Source: Muribaculaceae bacterium (GTDB lineage: Bacteria > Bacteroidota > Bacteroidia > Bacteroidales > Muribaculaceae). From it: 64,000 bases of DNA. Positions within the stretch are counted from its first letter, which is position 1; each line of letters begins with the position of its first letter. The notes beneath the pieces are model-generated. The model saw nothing but the letters and a program-made list of their open reading frames with translations, searched no databases and was not told where the DNA came from. This document shows positions 36,981 through 45,668 of the stretch, in pieces. Where the stretch lies: NCBI GenBank assembly GCA_022509165.1, contig JAFLTT010000005.1, forward strand, positions 1 to 64,000. The letters are read 5' to 3'. The position numbers and the translations under genes are program-made.

Positions 36981-39758
36981 ATGAAGATTTTTCCAATTCT
37001 TTGCTTCCTTTTCTCATGGCTCTCCCTGAGTGCTTTCTCCCGTGATACCTTAGATATATCAGGCTCATGGTACTATAGGCTCAGTAATGTCCCAAGTCAT
37101 GTGCCCGGGGAAGGTTATATCTCTCTTCCAAATACTCTTGATAACGCCCGTAAATCAGTTTATAATCCGGAAACACTCGAAACTGACCAACTCAGAAGAG
37201 AATTTTCATTTGCCGGTACAGCAACATATTCCAAAGACATCCAAATACCGGAAGATTGGGCCGGTGACCATATAGAATTATGGTTGGAAAGATCACGCCC
37301 TTCGTCGGTTACATTCGATGGTATCCCTGTTGCATTTGATTTAAAGGTTTCATCTCCTCAAAGATTTAACCTGACACCACTGATTTCTCCGGGAAATCAT
37401 ACAATCTCTATCAGTGTAAATAATCTTGACTCGGTACCTGCACAGATTTCAAGAGACTCTCACTCTTTCTCCGAATCAACACAGACTAATTGGAATGGCA
37501 TTCTCGGAGAAATGCTGATTATCCGTAAAAATCCTTTTCATATTACCTCCGTTTCTATTGATGAGAAACAGGATAAGGATGATATTATCTTCGGTTTAAA
37601 TTTTTCCCGGAGGACACACGATAAATTAAAGATCGGCCTTGAAATAAATGGAGAAAACGTAATTTGGGAAAAGATACCCGAAGGGACAGATTCCATTTCT
37701 TTCCGACTTCCTAAGAAAAATGTAAAACTCTGGAGTGCCTCTACTCCCAATCTTTATGACGTCACTTTCCTGGTCACAGATAGTGCCGGAAAGGAAATTG
37801 ATTCCTATAGTTTCACTACAGGTTTCCGTGAATTTACATCATCCGGTAATCAATTTCTCATAAATGGTAATCCTGAATTTCTTCGAGGCACAGTCAATGC
37901 TGCGGTCTTTCCTCTTACTGCAGCGCCACCTATGGATCTTAAGTCATGGCAGGAATATTTTTCAACCATAAAAGAATATGGATTAAATCATGTCAGATTT
38001 CATTCCTGGACACCTCCCGAAGCTGCTTTCTTGGCAGCTGACCGGGAAGGTGTATATCTGATGGTTGAATTACCTCTTTGGGGAGATCTTGACAAGGCCT
38101 CAGAAACTAAAAACCGGTTCCTGAAAGAAGACCTCAAAGGTATAATGGAGGCTTACAGGCATCATCCCTCCCTCATATTATTCTCTCCGGGAAATGAACT
38201 CTGGGGTGACATAAATATAATGGGAGAATTCATGACTCTGGCAAAAGTTCTGAATCCAAGGATTCTTTCCACTTATGGAACGAATGTTTACATGGGTATG
38301 TATGGTCAGATTGGAGATGAAGACTTCATTGTAAGTGCAAAAACCACTGATTCTATACAAAGCAGCTTAAGAGGATCAAACTCTTTTGCCGAATCTATTA
38401 CCGGAGGTTATTTCAATTCTACTACGCCTTCAGGAGATAGCCACTTTCCTATTGACACTACAAAAATTCATGTACCTGTAATTTCACATGAAGTTGGTCA
38501 ATATCAGTCGTACCCTGATTTCCGGGAAATAGAACTATATACCGGGAATCTGAAACCGGATAATCTTAAGGCCTTCCAAAAGAATTCCCGGGAGTCCGGC
38601 ACGCTACGGAAAAGCCAGAAGTTTCTAGAGGCTTCCGGGAAATGGGGCGCCGCTTTATATAAAGCCGAAATGGAAATGGCTTTAAGAACACCCGGGCTTG
38701 CCGGTTTTGAAATATTTGGCCTTCAGGATTACCCGGGCCAAGGCACTGCTATGATTGGAATTCTCAATCCTTTCATGAAATCAAAAGATTTCATTACTCC
38801 TAAGAAATGGAGACAATCTTCTGATACCGTTGTAATACTGGCAGAAATGCCAAAATTTACATTTTATGAAGGGGAAGAAGTAAGAATCCCAATTAAAATA
38901 GCAAATTATGGCATATCTCCATTACCATTTGAAAGATTGAACTGGAACACTAAATTTGCAAAAGGTATCTTTACCCTTCCCGAGGGAAAAGGAATTGTAG
39001 GAGTTGATACTATACGGTTTCAAATTCCAAAAATCTCAGAGCCTGCTAAAATGCAATTAAAATTGTCGGGTATCGATAATGAAATTTACAATGTTTATGA
39101 TTTCTGGGTTTATCCTTCTAAAGTGACTCCGGTTAAAAATGTATTAATCACTTCTGATATTTCTGAAGCTATTGATTATCTCAACCGAGGAGAAAGAGTG
39201 ATATTATGCCCTGAACATTCCTCTATACTCCAGACTTCATTACCCCCATTATTCACAACAGATTTCTGGAACTATCGACTTTACAATTCCGTTTGTGAAG
39301 AAATGGGAATCCCATCTTCTCCCGGCACATTGGGTCTTTTGATAGATGAGACTCATCCGGTTTTTAATAAATTCCCAACTGAAAACCACACTCAATGGCA
39401 CTGGTTTTCTATAGTCAATAATTCGCGCACTCTAATAATAGACCGTCTTCCGGGAGAAATCGATCCGATAATAGAGGTAATCGACAATCCGGAAAGAAGC
39501 TACCGACTCGCCTTGATGTTGGAATGTAATGTAAGCAAAGGGAAACTTCTCATTCTCACTGTAGATCTTCAAAAGATAGAGGAGACACCTGAAGGATTCT
39601 GGCTAATGCAATCGGTGAAAGAATATGTGGCCGGAAAAGAGTTTAATCCCTCCCTTACACTTACGCCTCTTCAAGTGGAAAACCTTCTCACTAAACCATC
39701 CACAGCCAGAAAAGTAAAAGAAATGGAGGTAAAAGGTTGGAAAAGAACCGAGAATTAA
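36981..39758 (+). CDS. Secreted glycoside hydrolase family 2 protein
   Basis: This protein of 925 residues has a signal peptide (SWLSLSAFS) and the GH2 order: jelly-roll sugar-binding domain (DISGSWYYRLSN, LWLERSRPSSVTFDG), Ig-like domain, then the barrel. The acid/base Glu is in SPGNELWG (about E406) and the nucleophile is probably in ISHEVGQY (about E504). The C-terminal 300 residues hold a further sandwich-like part. The substrate could be a beta-galactoside, glucuronide or similar. A TATCTTTG box at 36963-36970 leaves a leader of about 5 nt. No SusC/D genes are adjacent. Confidence 0.85.
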   Translation: MKIFPILCFLFSWLSLSAFSRDTLDISGSWYYRLSNVPSHVPGEGYISLPNTLDNARKSVYNPETLETDQLRREFSFAGTATYSKDIQIPEDWAGDHIELWLERSRPSSVTFDGIPVAFDLKVSSPQRFNLTPLISPGNHTISISVNNLDSVPAQISRDSHSFSESTQTNWNGILGEMLIIRKNPFHITSVSIDEKQDKDDIIFGLNFSRRTHDKLKIGLEINGENVIWEKIPEGTDSISFRLPKKNVKLWSASTPNLYDVTFLVTDSAGKEIDSYSFTTGFREFTSSGNQFLINGNPEFLRGTVNAAVFPLTAAPPMDLKSWQEYFSTIKEYGLNHVRFHSWTPPEAAFLAADREGVYLMVELPLWGDLDKASETKNRFLKEDLKGIMEAYRHHPSLILFSPGNELWGDINIMGEFMTLAKVLNPRILSTYGTNVYMGMYGQIGDEDFIVSAKTTDSIQSSLRGSNSFAESITGGYFNSTTPSGDSHFPIDTTKIHVPVISHEVGQYQSYPDFREIELYTGNLKPDNLKAFQKNSRESGTLRKSQKFLEASGKWGAALYKAEMEMALRTPGLAGFEIFGLQDYPGQGTAMIGILNPFMKSKDFITPKKWRQSSDTVVILAEMPKFTFYEGEEVRIPIKIANYGISPLPFERLNWNTKFAKGIFTLPEGKGIVGVDTIRFQIPKISEPAKMQLKLSGIDNEIYNVYDFWVYPSKVTPVKNVLITSDISEAIDYLNRGERVILCPEHSSILQTSLPPLFTTDFWNYRLYNSVCEEMGIPSSPGTLGLLIDETHPVFNKFPTENHTQWHWFSIVNNSRTLIIDRLPGEIDPIIEVIDNPERSYRLALMLECNVSKGKLLILTVDLQKIEETPEGFWLMQSVKEYVAGKEFNPSLTLTPLQVENLLTKPSTARKVKEMEVKGWKRTEN

Positions 39759-39792
39759 AATATAAGACCCTTAAGCTATAATAAAGATAGGA

Positions 39793-40494
39793 TTATCCGA
39801 ACTTGGATATTTTACGCAATTGAGGTTCATTTAAAATCTTGATACGTCTACCGTCTACCAGGATCAGTTTCTCAGCCACAAAAGCCGTAAGGGTTCTGAT
39901 GGCATTTGAAGTTGTCATATTTGACAGGTTGGCCAGGTCTTCACGGCTCATGTATATCTTGAGTGTGGCGTCATCATCTTCAAGACCATAATTATCCTCA
40001 AGCATTAATAAAGCATCCGCTAATCTTCCCCGTATGTGTTTCTGAGTCAGGTTTACAATTTTGGTATCTGAACCACCGAGATTTCTGGCTAATTCATGAA
40101 TGAAAAACATTGCCAGATCATTATTGCTTTTGATAATTTTTTCTACAATGCTCATCGGTACATTACCTATCACCGAAGCCTCCAAGGCTGCACATGATGA
40201 CACATAGTTTTCTTGAGCAAAGTAAGCCCTATATCCAAAATATTGCACCGGACGGTAAAGACGCAGTATCTGTTCACGGTCGCCTACACCGTTTTTATAC
40301 ATCTTTACTTTACCCTTTATGAGACACCATAAATTCTCGGGCTCTTCATGCTCAGCATAGATTATTTGTCCTTTCTTATACTGTTGCACTGTGAAATTAT
40401 CGGTTATCAGGCGTTTTTCATCCGGTTTTAATACTTCCCAGATATCTGCCATCTCTTCACTTACTATCTGCTCAAGGGTACTCTTCTTTATCAT
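39793..40494 (-). CDS. Crp/Fnr family transcription regulator
   Basis: This protein of 233 residues has a cyclic-nucleotide-binding-type barrel at residues 20-130 (YKKGQIIYAEHEEPENLWCLIKGKVKMYKNG) and a C-terminal winged helix (MSREDLANLSNMTTSNAIRTLTAF). It has no cysteine cluster for an Fe-S centre, so it is not a true Fnr. The ligand is unknown. A TAAATTTG box at 40554-40561 is a likely promoter. Its neighbours do not reveal its targets. Confidence 0.9.
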   Translation of the reverse strand: MIKKSTLEQIVSEEMADIWEVLKPDEKRLITDNFTVQQYKKGQIIYAEHEEPENLWCLIKGKVKMYKNGVGDREQILRLYRPVQYFGYRAYFAQENYVSSCAALEASVIGNVPMSIVEKIIKSNNDLAMFFIHELARNLGGSDTKIVNLTQKHIRGRLADALLMLEDNYGLEDDDATLKIYMSREDLANLSNMTTSNAIRTLTAFVAEKLILVDGRRIKILNEPQLRKISKFG

Positions 40495-40630
40495 TAGCGA
40501 ATGATTTCAGTGGTGTTATTCTAAAAAAATCGGCCAATATATGTTTCAAAACACAAATTTAAAACATTTATCTAATATCTTAAAATTTTTACTGATTTAT
40601 TAGCATTTTGCTTATGTACAAATCAAAAAA

Positions 40631-40660
40631 GAGACCTTCATATTGAAATGAAGGCCTCCT
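40631..40660 (-). terminator. Terminator of the TonB receptor / lipoprotein unit
   Basis: Read leftward, gag-g-ccttcat pairs with atgaagg-t-ctc around a short loop and is followed by six Us. It lies 33 bp beyond the lipoprotein stop. Confidence 0.75.
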
Positions 40661-40691
40661 TTTTATACTAATTTTTCAAGTCAGGGACGAT

Positions 40692-41582
40692 TTATTTCAC
40701 CACTTCCGTATATTTTCCGGTAAATGCTCCATTGTATTGATAGTTGGCCACTATAAATGTGATTTCACAATCAGTCAATTCAGGATTCGTTGTCTTAAAT
40801 TCTATTTCATTGATGATAAAAGCCGGAACAGGAGTTCCTTCACCACCTTCAACCATTGTGGGTACGATATTCTCTCCGGTAGCCACAATTCCTTCATTAC
40901 TAAATACCACATCAAGTCCCGGTACTACTATCTTTTCTTTTGGTCTCTCATTAGGATTATTCGAGAATTTTGCATCTATCATAGATAGATTGGCTTTCCC
41001 CGAATCGTCAGGTACATTGAGTTCCAAAAGATATTTGATTCCGTTAGTCTCCATCTTTTGCTCTTCTCCTGTAGCACGATCTATATAGCTTGTGTTGGTT
41101 ATGCCTGTGAAAACTGTATTGTTGTGGAATGTCTTGATGAGATATTTGTTATTCAATGTATATTGGGCCACAACAATATTAGGAGAATTGGCTGAGCCTT
41201 CTGCACCTACCACCTGTGGATTGTTGAAATAAGGAGTAAGTAGGAAACTGGAATTTGAAAGGCTCACTGTAGGTGAAGTCACATTGGTAAAAAGTTCATA
41301 GAATCCGTCAGATGAGAAATTTTGCTGTTGAGTTACAAAATTATATTTTTCAGTATCTATTGTCAGGTCGCTTACTGAGATGATACCATAATTCCCCTTG
41401 TCGGAAAATGTTAAATCAAAAGCATAAACTGCTGTAGACACTTGGGTGGTGTTGTCATCAAGGGAAGTGATAACGTTCACCGCTTTATCAAGATAGGTAG
41501 CCGGTTTGTAGTAAGATTCCTTTGAACAAGCCGAAAGGATGAGCAATCCTGCCAATCCTCCGTAGAGTGTTGTCTTTTTCAT
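40692..41582 (-). CDS. Lipoprotein of unknown function, partner of the TonB receptor
   Basis: This 296-residue lipoprotein has a signal ending LLILSAC. The mature part is beta-rich with no motif I recognise; a DUF4840-like identity is possible. ISVSDLTIDTEKYNF, NKYLIKTFHN and the C-terminal CEITFIVANYQYNGAF are typical of outer-membrane surface sandwiches. It follows the receptor by 89 bp and shares its terminator, so it may capture the receptor's substrate. Confidence 0.72.
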   Translation of the reverse strand: MKKTTLYGGLAGLLILSACSKESYYKPATYLDKAVNVITSLDDNTTQVSTAVYAFDLTFSDKGNYGIISVSDLTIDTEKYNFVTQQQNFSSDGFYELFTNVTSPTVSLSNSSFLLTPYFNNPQVVGAEGSANSPNIVVAQYTLNNKYLIKTFHNNTVFTGITNTSYIDRATGEEQKMETNGIKYLLELNVPDDSGKANLSMIDAKFSNNPNERPKEKIVVPGLDVVFSNEGIVATGENIVPTMVEGGEGTPVPAFIINEIEFKTTNPELTDCEITFIVANYQYNGAFTGKYTEVVK

Positions 41583-41671
41583 CTTAAAATTTTATCTGTA
41601 TGTTTGTTTCTTAATTTAAACGATTAAAAATCTGAGGTTATTGCTATATCAACTTATTTATTTTATTCACC

Positions 41672-43906
41672 TTATAGCTGCCATCTCACTGAAACTCCGG
41701 CTTCTACTCCACGTCCGCGTTGCACAAATTCATTGCCCATCGACATAAAATAAAAAGTATGATAAAATGTATTTGTGAGATTTCTTCCCCAAGCCTTAAA
41801 CTCCCAATTGCGCCATTGATAAGTGACTGAAGCTCCCAACTGGGCATAAAAATTTTGTCGCAGGGTATTTTCTTCATTCCAGTATATTGGACCCGTACCT
41901 CTCAGATTCAGATCGAATATCAGTTTTGATTCCTGTTTATACCTCAGTGGCAATTCATAGAGCCCCTGTACAAACAAAGTGTTGGAAGGTACATAGGGAA
42001 GTCGGTTGCCGGCAAAGTTCATGATTCCATTAAAAAACTCCTTGAACTTCGCATTCGTATATCCATATGTAAGATTAAACAAAGTATTCTTTACGATACT
42101 GAGCGTGCCTGAGAATTCTGCACCAAAACTTCTGGTCTTGCCGGCATTGGTCATTATACGTCCCGTGGTCGATCCATCGGGAAACATGGTGAGTTGCTGA
42201 TCGCGGCAATCAATATAAAAGGCCGTCAGTTCCATGCTTAGCCCTATTTCATGAAAGTCCAGATGACTTCCTAATTCATAGTTCCAGCTCTTTTCCGGTT
42301 TATATCCTACTATATCATCTACATTGTAAGCAGCCCCTATTCCCATTAATCTCATGAGCCGTTGCTGGAGAACATCGCTAAACATCTGGGTATTAAAGCC
42401 ACCGGCCTTGTATCCCTTAGAAACTTTCACATATATATTGCCTCTATCTCTATCCAGCCGGTAACTCACCGCAATCTTTGGAAGAAGATTAATGAAATCT
42501 CTTTTTAATTTGCCGGTATCGTCTATATCTATAGGCACATGTCGATAAAATTCCAAGTCATCGCCATTCTTTTGATAGATGGTATAACCAGTATTACAAA
42601 AACTGCGATAATCCAGGATTGTCTTTTCATAGTCAAATCTAAGACCTCCTGTAAAATTCCAATTACCCAGATTATATTCCGACTCGTGGTATATAGCCAA
42701 TCCGAATGTGGGAATGGTAAACTGGCTGTTAAGGGTAAAGAGACGGGTATCCCATTTAATAGGATAATCAGGATTACCGTCGTTTCTGTGTTTCTCTATC
42801 AATGAAGCAATTCCCACATCTTTGAATGTGACAGGTGCATCCATATAAAGATGCTTATAGAAACCCATCGCACCCGTAATCCACTTATATTTATTTTCAG
42901 CAGTCTTGCCCTTAAATATGACTTCTTCGGTAAATGAGGTTTCTTTCTTTTTCTGGGTCAGAGTGAAATAACTTTCAGGAAGAAAGTCCTGATCCAGCGT
43001 CATATTATCATTGATGTGCTGTACCGAGGTGATAGAAACCAATTCAAATTTTTCGTGATTGTATCCTACAGTAAGGCCATCAGTAAATGTAAATCTCTTG
43101 TAGAAACACGTGTCGTTATATTCAATCTTTCCTGTGCCCACATATTCATAAGGATAGCCACCCTGTCTTAGGAAATTGGCACCGGCCACATTTTCAATCC
43201 TTAGATTTGGAAGAGGATTATATTGAAATTTTGAACGTAATGCAAAACTGTTTTCCTTGTCGGTCTTTTCGTTATTGTATTCATTTCGGTAGAAACCTTC
43301 AAGATGCCCGTAGTCTCCTGTGATTGAAAGTGCTGTTACCGGAGAGAACTTATGGTACCATCCTACATTGGCACGGATTCTGCCTCCGTTTCCACCTTCC
43401 AGGAAAGCCCTCCATCCTTGAAAAGCCATAGGTGAAAGTGTGGTGATATTGATCACTCCGGCCATGGTGTTACGTCCGTAAAGTGTGGATTGAGGACCTC
43501 GCAACATCACCACGGAAGTTATGTCGCTTACATCGAAGTCATATGCATCTTTATTAAGATAAGGAATGTTATCTACATTCAGTCCCACCGATGGTTGGTC
43601 CATTCGGGCACCTATACCTCTCAGATAAATAGTAGATGTGATACGGGAGCCGTAATTCGGCATATAGAAGTTTGGCACAACATCGGAAATGCCTCTCATC
43701 GATACAATTCCAAGTTGCTCTATCTCCTTGCCGCTCAATACAGTGGAAGCCTCCGGTTCTTCCCTCATCACTTCCGTTTGCTTCACAGCCATCACATTGA
43801 TTTCATTCAATGTAACAAAAAGTGAGTCTTCCGGAAGTATCTCTGAAGAATAGGTTAAAAGCCTGAATATTATAATATATCCTATTAGGACTATCGCTCT
43901 TTTCAC
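41672..43906 (-). CDS. TonB-dependent outer-membrane receptor
   Basis: This 744-residue protein starts at a GTG (MKRAIVLIG) with a signal-like N-terminus. The TonB box region is followed by the plug (EASTVLSGKEIEQLGI, NVDNIPYLN, MLRGPQSTLYGRNTMAGVINI), and by a 22-strand barrel ending in the aromatic GVSVRWQL. There is no carboxypeptidase-like N-terminal domain as in SusC, so it is closer to siderophore, heme or cobalamin receptors. The substrate is unknown. Its start sits almost on its own -7 box (43911-43918), divergent from the sigma factor gene. Confidence 0.9.
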   Translation of the reverse strand: MKRAIVLIGYIIIFRLLTYSSEILPEDSLFVTLNEINVMAVKQTEVMREEPEASTVLSGKEIEQLGIVSMRGISDVVPNFYMPNYGSRITSTIYLRGIGARMDQPSVGLNVDNIPYLNKDAYDFDVSDITSVVMLRGPQSTLYGRNTMAGVINITTLSPMAFQGWRAFLEGGNGGRIRANVGWYHKFSPVTALSITGDYGHLEGFYRNEYNNEKTDKENSFALRSKFQYNPLPNLRIENVAGANFLRQGGYPYEYVGTGKIEYNDTCFYKRFTFTDGLTVGYNHEKFELVSITSVQHINDNMTLDQDFLPESYFTLTQKKKETSFTEEVIFKGKTAENKYKWITGAMGFYKHLYMDAPVTFKDVGIASLIEKHRNDGNPDYPIKWDTRLFTLNSQFTIPTFGLAIYHESEYNLGNWNFTGGLRFDYEKTILDYRSFCNTGYTIYQKNGDDLEFYRHVPIDIDDTGKLKRDFINLLPKIAVSYRLDRDRGNIYVKVSKGYKAGGFNTQMFSDVLQQRLMRLMGIGAAYNVDDIVGYKPEKSWNYELGSHLDFHEIGLSMELTAFYIDCRDQQLTMFPDGSTTGRIMTNAGKTRSFGAEFSGTLSIVKNTLFNLTYGYTNAKFKEFFNGIMNFAGNRLPYVPSNTLFVQGLYELPLRYKQESKLIFDLNLRGTGPIYWNEENTLRQNFYAQLGASVTYQWRNWEFKAWGRNLTNTFYHTFYFMSMGNEFVQRGRGVEAGVSVRWQL

Positions 43907-43910
43907 GATG

Positions 43911-43970
43911 CAAAACTAATTCAATATTCTCAAATTGAAGCAATCATTTTAAAAAAAGTTGCTAACTTTG
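43911..43970. promoter_or_regulatory. Divergent close-set promoters of the receptor and sigma genes
   Basis: On the minus strand TAGTTTTG (43911-43918) ends 4 bp before the GTG at 43906. On the plus strand TAACTTTG (43963-43970) ends 4 bp before the ATG at 43975. If the boxes are used, both mRNAs begin at or next to their start codons. Neither has a perfect -33 partner. Confidence 0.45.
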
Positions 43971-43974
43971 CTAT

Positions 43975-44532
43975 ATGGCATATAAGGCGCCGATAGACGA
44001 AAAGGAACTCGTGAAGCTTCTGAAAGATGAAAAGACAGCTTCACGGGCATTTGAAACATTGCTTAAAACCTATAGCGAACCTGTTTACTGGCAGATTCGT
44101 CGGATGGTGCTCAATCATGACGATGCCAACGATATTGTTCAGAATGTTTTCATAAAGGCTTGGACAAATCTCCACAATTTCCGGGGAGATGCCAAACTTT
44201 CCACCTGGCTCTTCAAAATAGCTGTAAACGAGTCAATTAATTTCCTTAATAAAGAAAAAACACGTTCTCAAATATCAGGAGGTGGTGAAGACGACTCCTC
44301 TTTCCTCAAAAATCTGGAGGCAGACAGTTTCTTTGACGGCGATGCTCTTCAGGCCGAACTGCAATTGGCCATTTCGAAACTCCCGGAAAAACAAAGGCTG
44401 GTATTCAATATGAGATATTATGATGAAATGAAATATGAAGATATGTCAGAAGTGCTGGGCACTTCTGTGGGCGCGCTTAAGGCAAGTTATCACCATGCGG
44501 TAAAGAAACTTACCGAAATGCTGTTAGCCTAA
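43975..44532 (+). CDS. ECF-type RNA polymerase sigma factor
   Basis: This protein of 185 residues has sigma region 2 (HDDANDIVQNVFIKAWTNLHNFRGDAKLSTWLFKIAVNESINFL) and region 4 (LPEKQRLVFNMRYYDEMKYEDMSEVLGTSVGALKASYHHAVKKL). These are the hallmarks of RpoE-like ECF factors. It heads a unit with a single-pass membrane protein, a Spy-like protein and a macroglobulin-like protein, so it probably controls an envelope response. Confidence 0.95.
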   Translation: MAYKAPIDEKELVKLLKDEKTASRAFETLLKTYSEPVYWQIRRMVLNHDDANDIVQNVFIKAWTNLHNFRGDAKLSTWLFKIAVNESINFLNKEKTRSQISGGGEDDSSFLKNLEADSFFDGDALQAELQLAISKLPEKQRLVFNMRYYDEMKYEDMSEVLGTSVGALKASYHHAVKKLTEMLLA

Positions 44533-44573
44533 GTAAAAGAAAATACGGAAGAGTTACCGGCTATAAACAACAA

Positions 44574-44595
44574 CGGCCGGTTTCCCAACCGGTCG
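44574..44595 (+). terminator. Hairpin downstream of the sigma gene, possible attenuator
   Basis: A 9-bp stem (cggccggtt with aaccggtcg) around a tccc loop lies 42 bp after the sigma stop, with a short T-run (tattttt) shortly after. It could reduce read-through into the downstream genes. The rest of the 44533-44741 spacer holds only a possible 24-codon frame at 44637-44711. Confidence 0.55.
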
Positions 44596-44741
44596 GAGCC
44601 TATTTTTCATAAACAATTTTCAACTAACCAAACATCATGAATTTCTTATCTTATATCTTTATAACATTACCGGATTTCAAAGGTTCACCAGTTTTTTTTG
44701 ATAAGCGTTAAACTATCTTAACGAGGAAAGGTCAAAAGAAT

Positions 44742-45161
44742 ATGAAACAGGAAGAAGCACTTATAAATAAATATGGCAAGGATTCCGGGCTAAAGGTGCC
44801 GGAGGGGTATTTCTCTGACTTGGAAGCAAATATAATGGCTTCACTCCCTCCTTATAAGAAGGCGGAAAAAGTTGTGTCCCTCACCGGCTGGCAACGGGTT
44901 AGACCTTATGTTTACCTTGCTGCTATGTTCTGCGGCATTTGGTTGATGATGAAAGTGTTTCACACAGCCACTCAGCCTATGAATATGAGCCTTGATAATC
45001 CTCCGGCTGCATTGGTTGAAATGATCGACGGCGAAATGGACTACGACATGCATTATCTTCCATTCAGCATGATGGATTTTGACAATGAAGATGAAGACTT
45101 TATCATGAGTTACGACAATATAGAAGATTTTAAGGATGACTTCTATAAAGTTGGTGGCTAA
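44742..45161 (+). CDS. Single-pass membrane protein, possible anti-sigma factor
   Basis: This protein of 139 residues has an N-terminal cytoplasmic part with KVPEGYFSDLEANIMASLP, one membrane helix at about residues 56-73 (YVYLAAMFCGIWLMMKVF) and a very acidic C-terminal part (DFDNEDEDFIMSYDNIEDF). It stands where an anti-sigma factor is expected and has the right topology. It lacks a recognisable zinc-binding anti-sigma motif, so the role is inferred from context only. Confidence 0.7.
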   Translation: MKQEEALINKYGKDSGLKVPEGYFSDLEANIMASLPPYKKAEKVVSLTGWQRVRPYVYLAAMFCGIWLMMKVFHTATQPMNMSLDNPPAALVEMIDGEMDYDMHYLPFSMMDFDNEDEDFIMSYDNIEDFKDDFYKVGG

Positions 45162-45178
45162 TCAAGAATGAAACATAT

Positions 45179-45661
45179 ATGAAGAAACTTCTACTACTGA
45201 TAGCAATTGCCCTTTTTGGTTTTAATCTTTTATGGGCCCAGGAAGAGGATGCCGTTAGAAAGGAAAAGATGTTTAAGGAAGTGCAGGAATTTAAAATGAA
45301 ATATCTTGCACAGGAAATGGACTTATCTGAACTTCAGAAAAAGAAATTTTTCGAACTCTACTCCGAAATGAGCGAAAGCAAGAGAAATTGCTATAGTGAA
45401 GCTCGGGTAATGGATCGACGCATTAAGGAGGATAAAGAGGCCACAGAACAAGATTACCAGCAGGTAAGGAATGCTTATGCTCATGCCAATGCTCAATGGG
45501 CAGTTATCGAAGCTCAATACGACGATAAATTTTCCGAATTCCTCTCTCAAAAACAGATTTATGAAATGAAAGAGGCCGAGGCAAGTTTCAGAGATAAATT
45601 CGAAGAAATGAAACATAACCGGAAGAAATCGCATTTCAAGAAAAAGGATGACAAAAAATGA
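45179..45661 (+). CDS. Spy/CpxP-like periplasmic protein
   Basis: This protein of 160 residues has a signal peptide (LLLIAIALFGFNLLWA) and a helical, charged mature part with the motif DLSELQKKKFFELYSEM, which resembles the LTxxQ motif of Spy/CpxP chaperones. Its C-terminus is very basic (KHNRKKSHFKKKDDKK). It lies 17 bp after the membrane-protein gene and ends just before the macroglobulin gene. A sensor or chaperone role in envelope stress is plausible. Confidence 0.7.
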   Translation: MKKLLLLIAIALFGFNLLWAQEEDAVRKEKMFKEVQEFKMKYLAQEMDLSELQKKKFFELYSEMSESKRNCYSEARVMDRRIKEDKEATEQDYQQVRNAYAHANAQWAVIEAQYDDKFSEFLSQKQIYEMKEAEASFRDKFEEMKHNRKKSHFKKKDDKK

Positions 45662-45668
45662 TGATATA

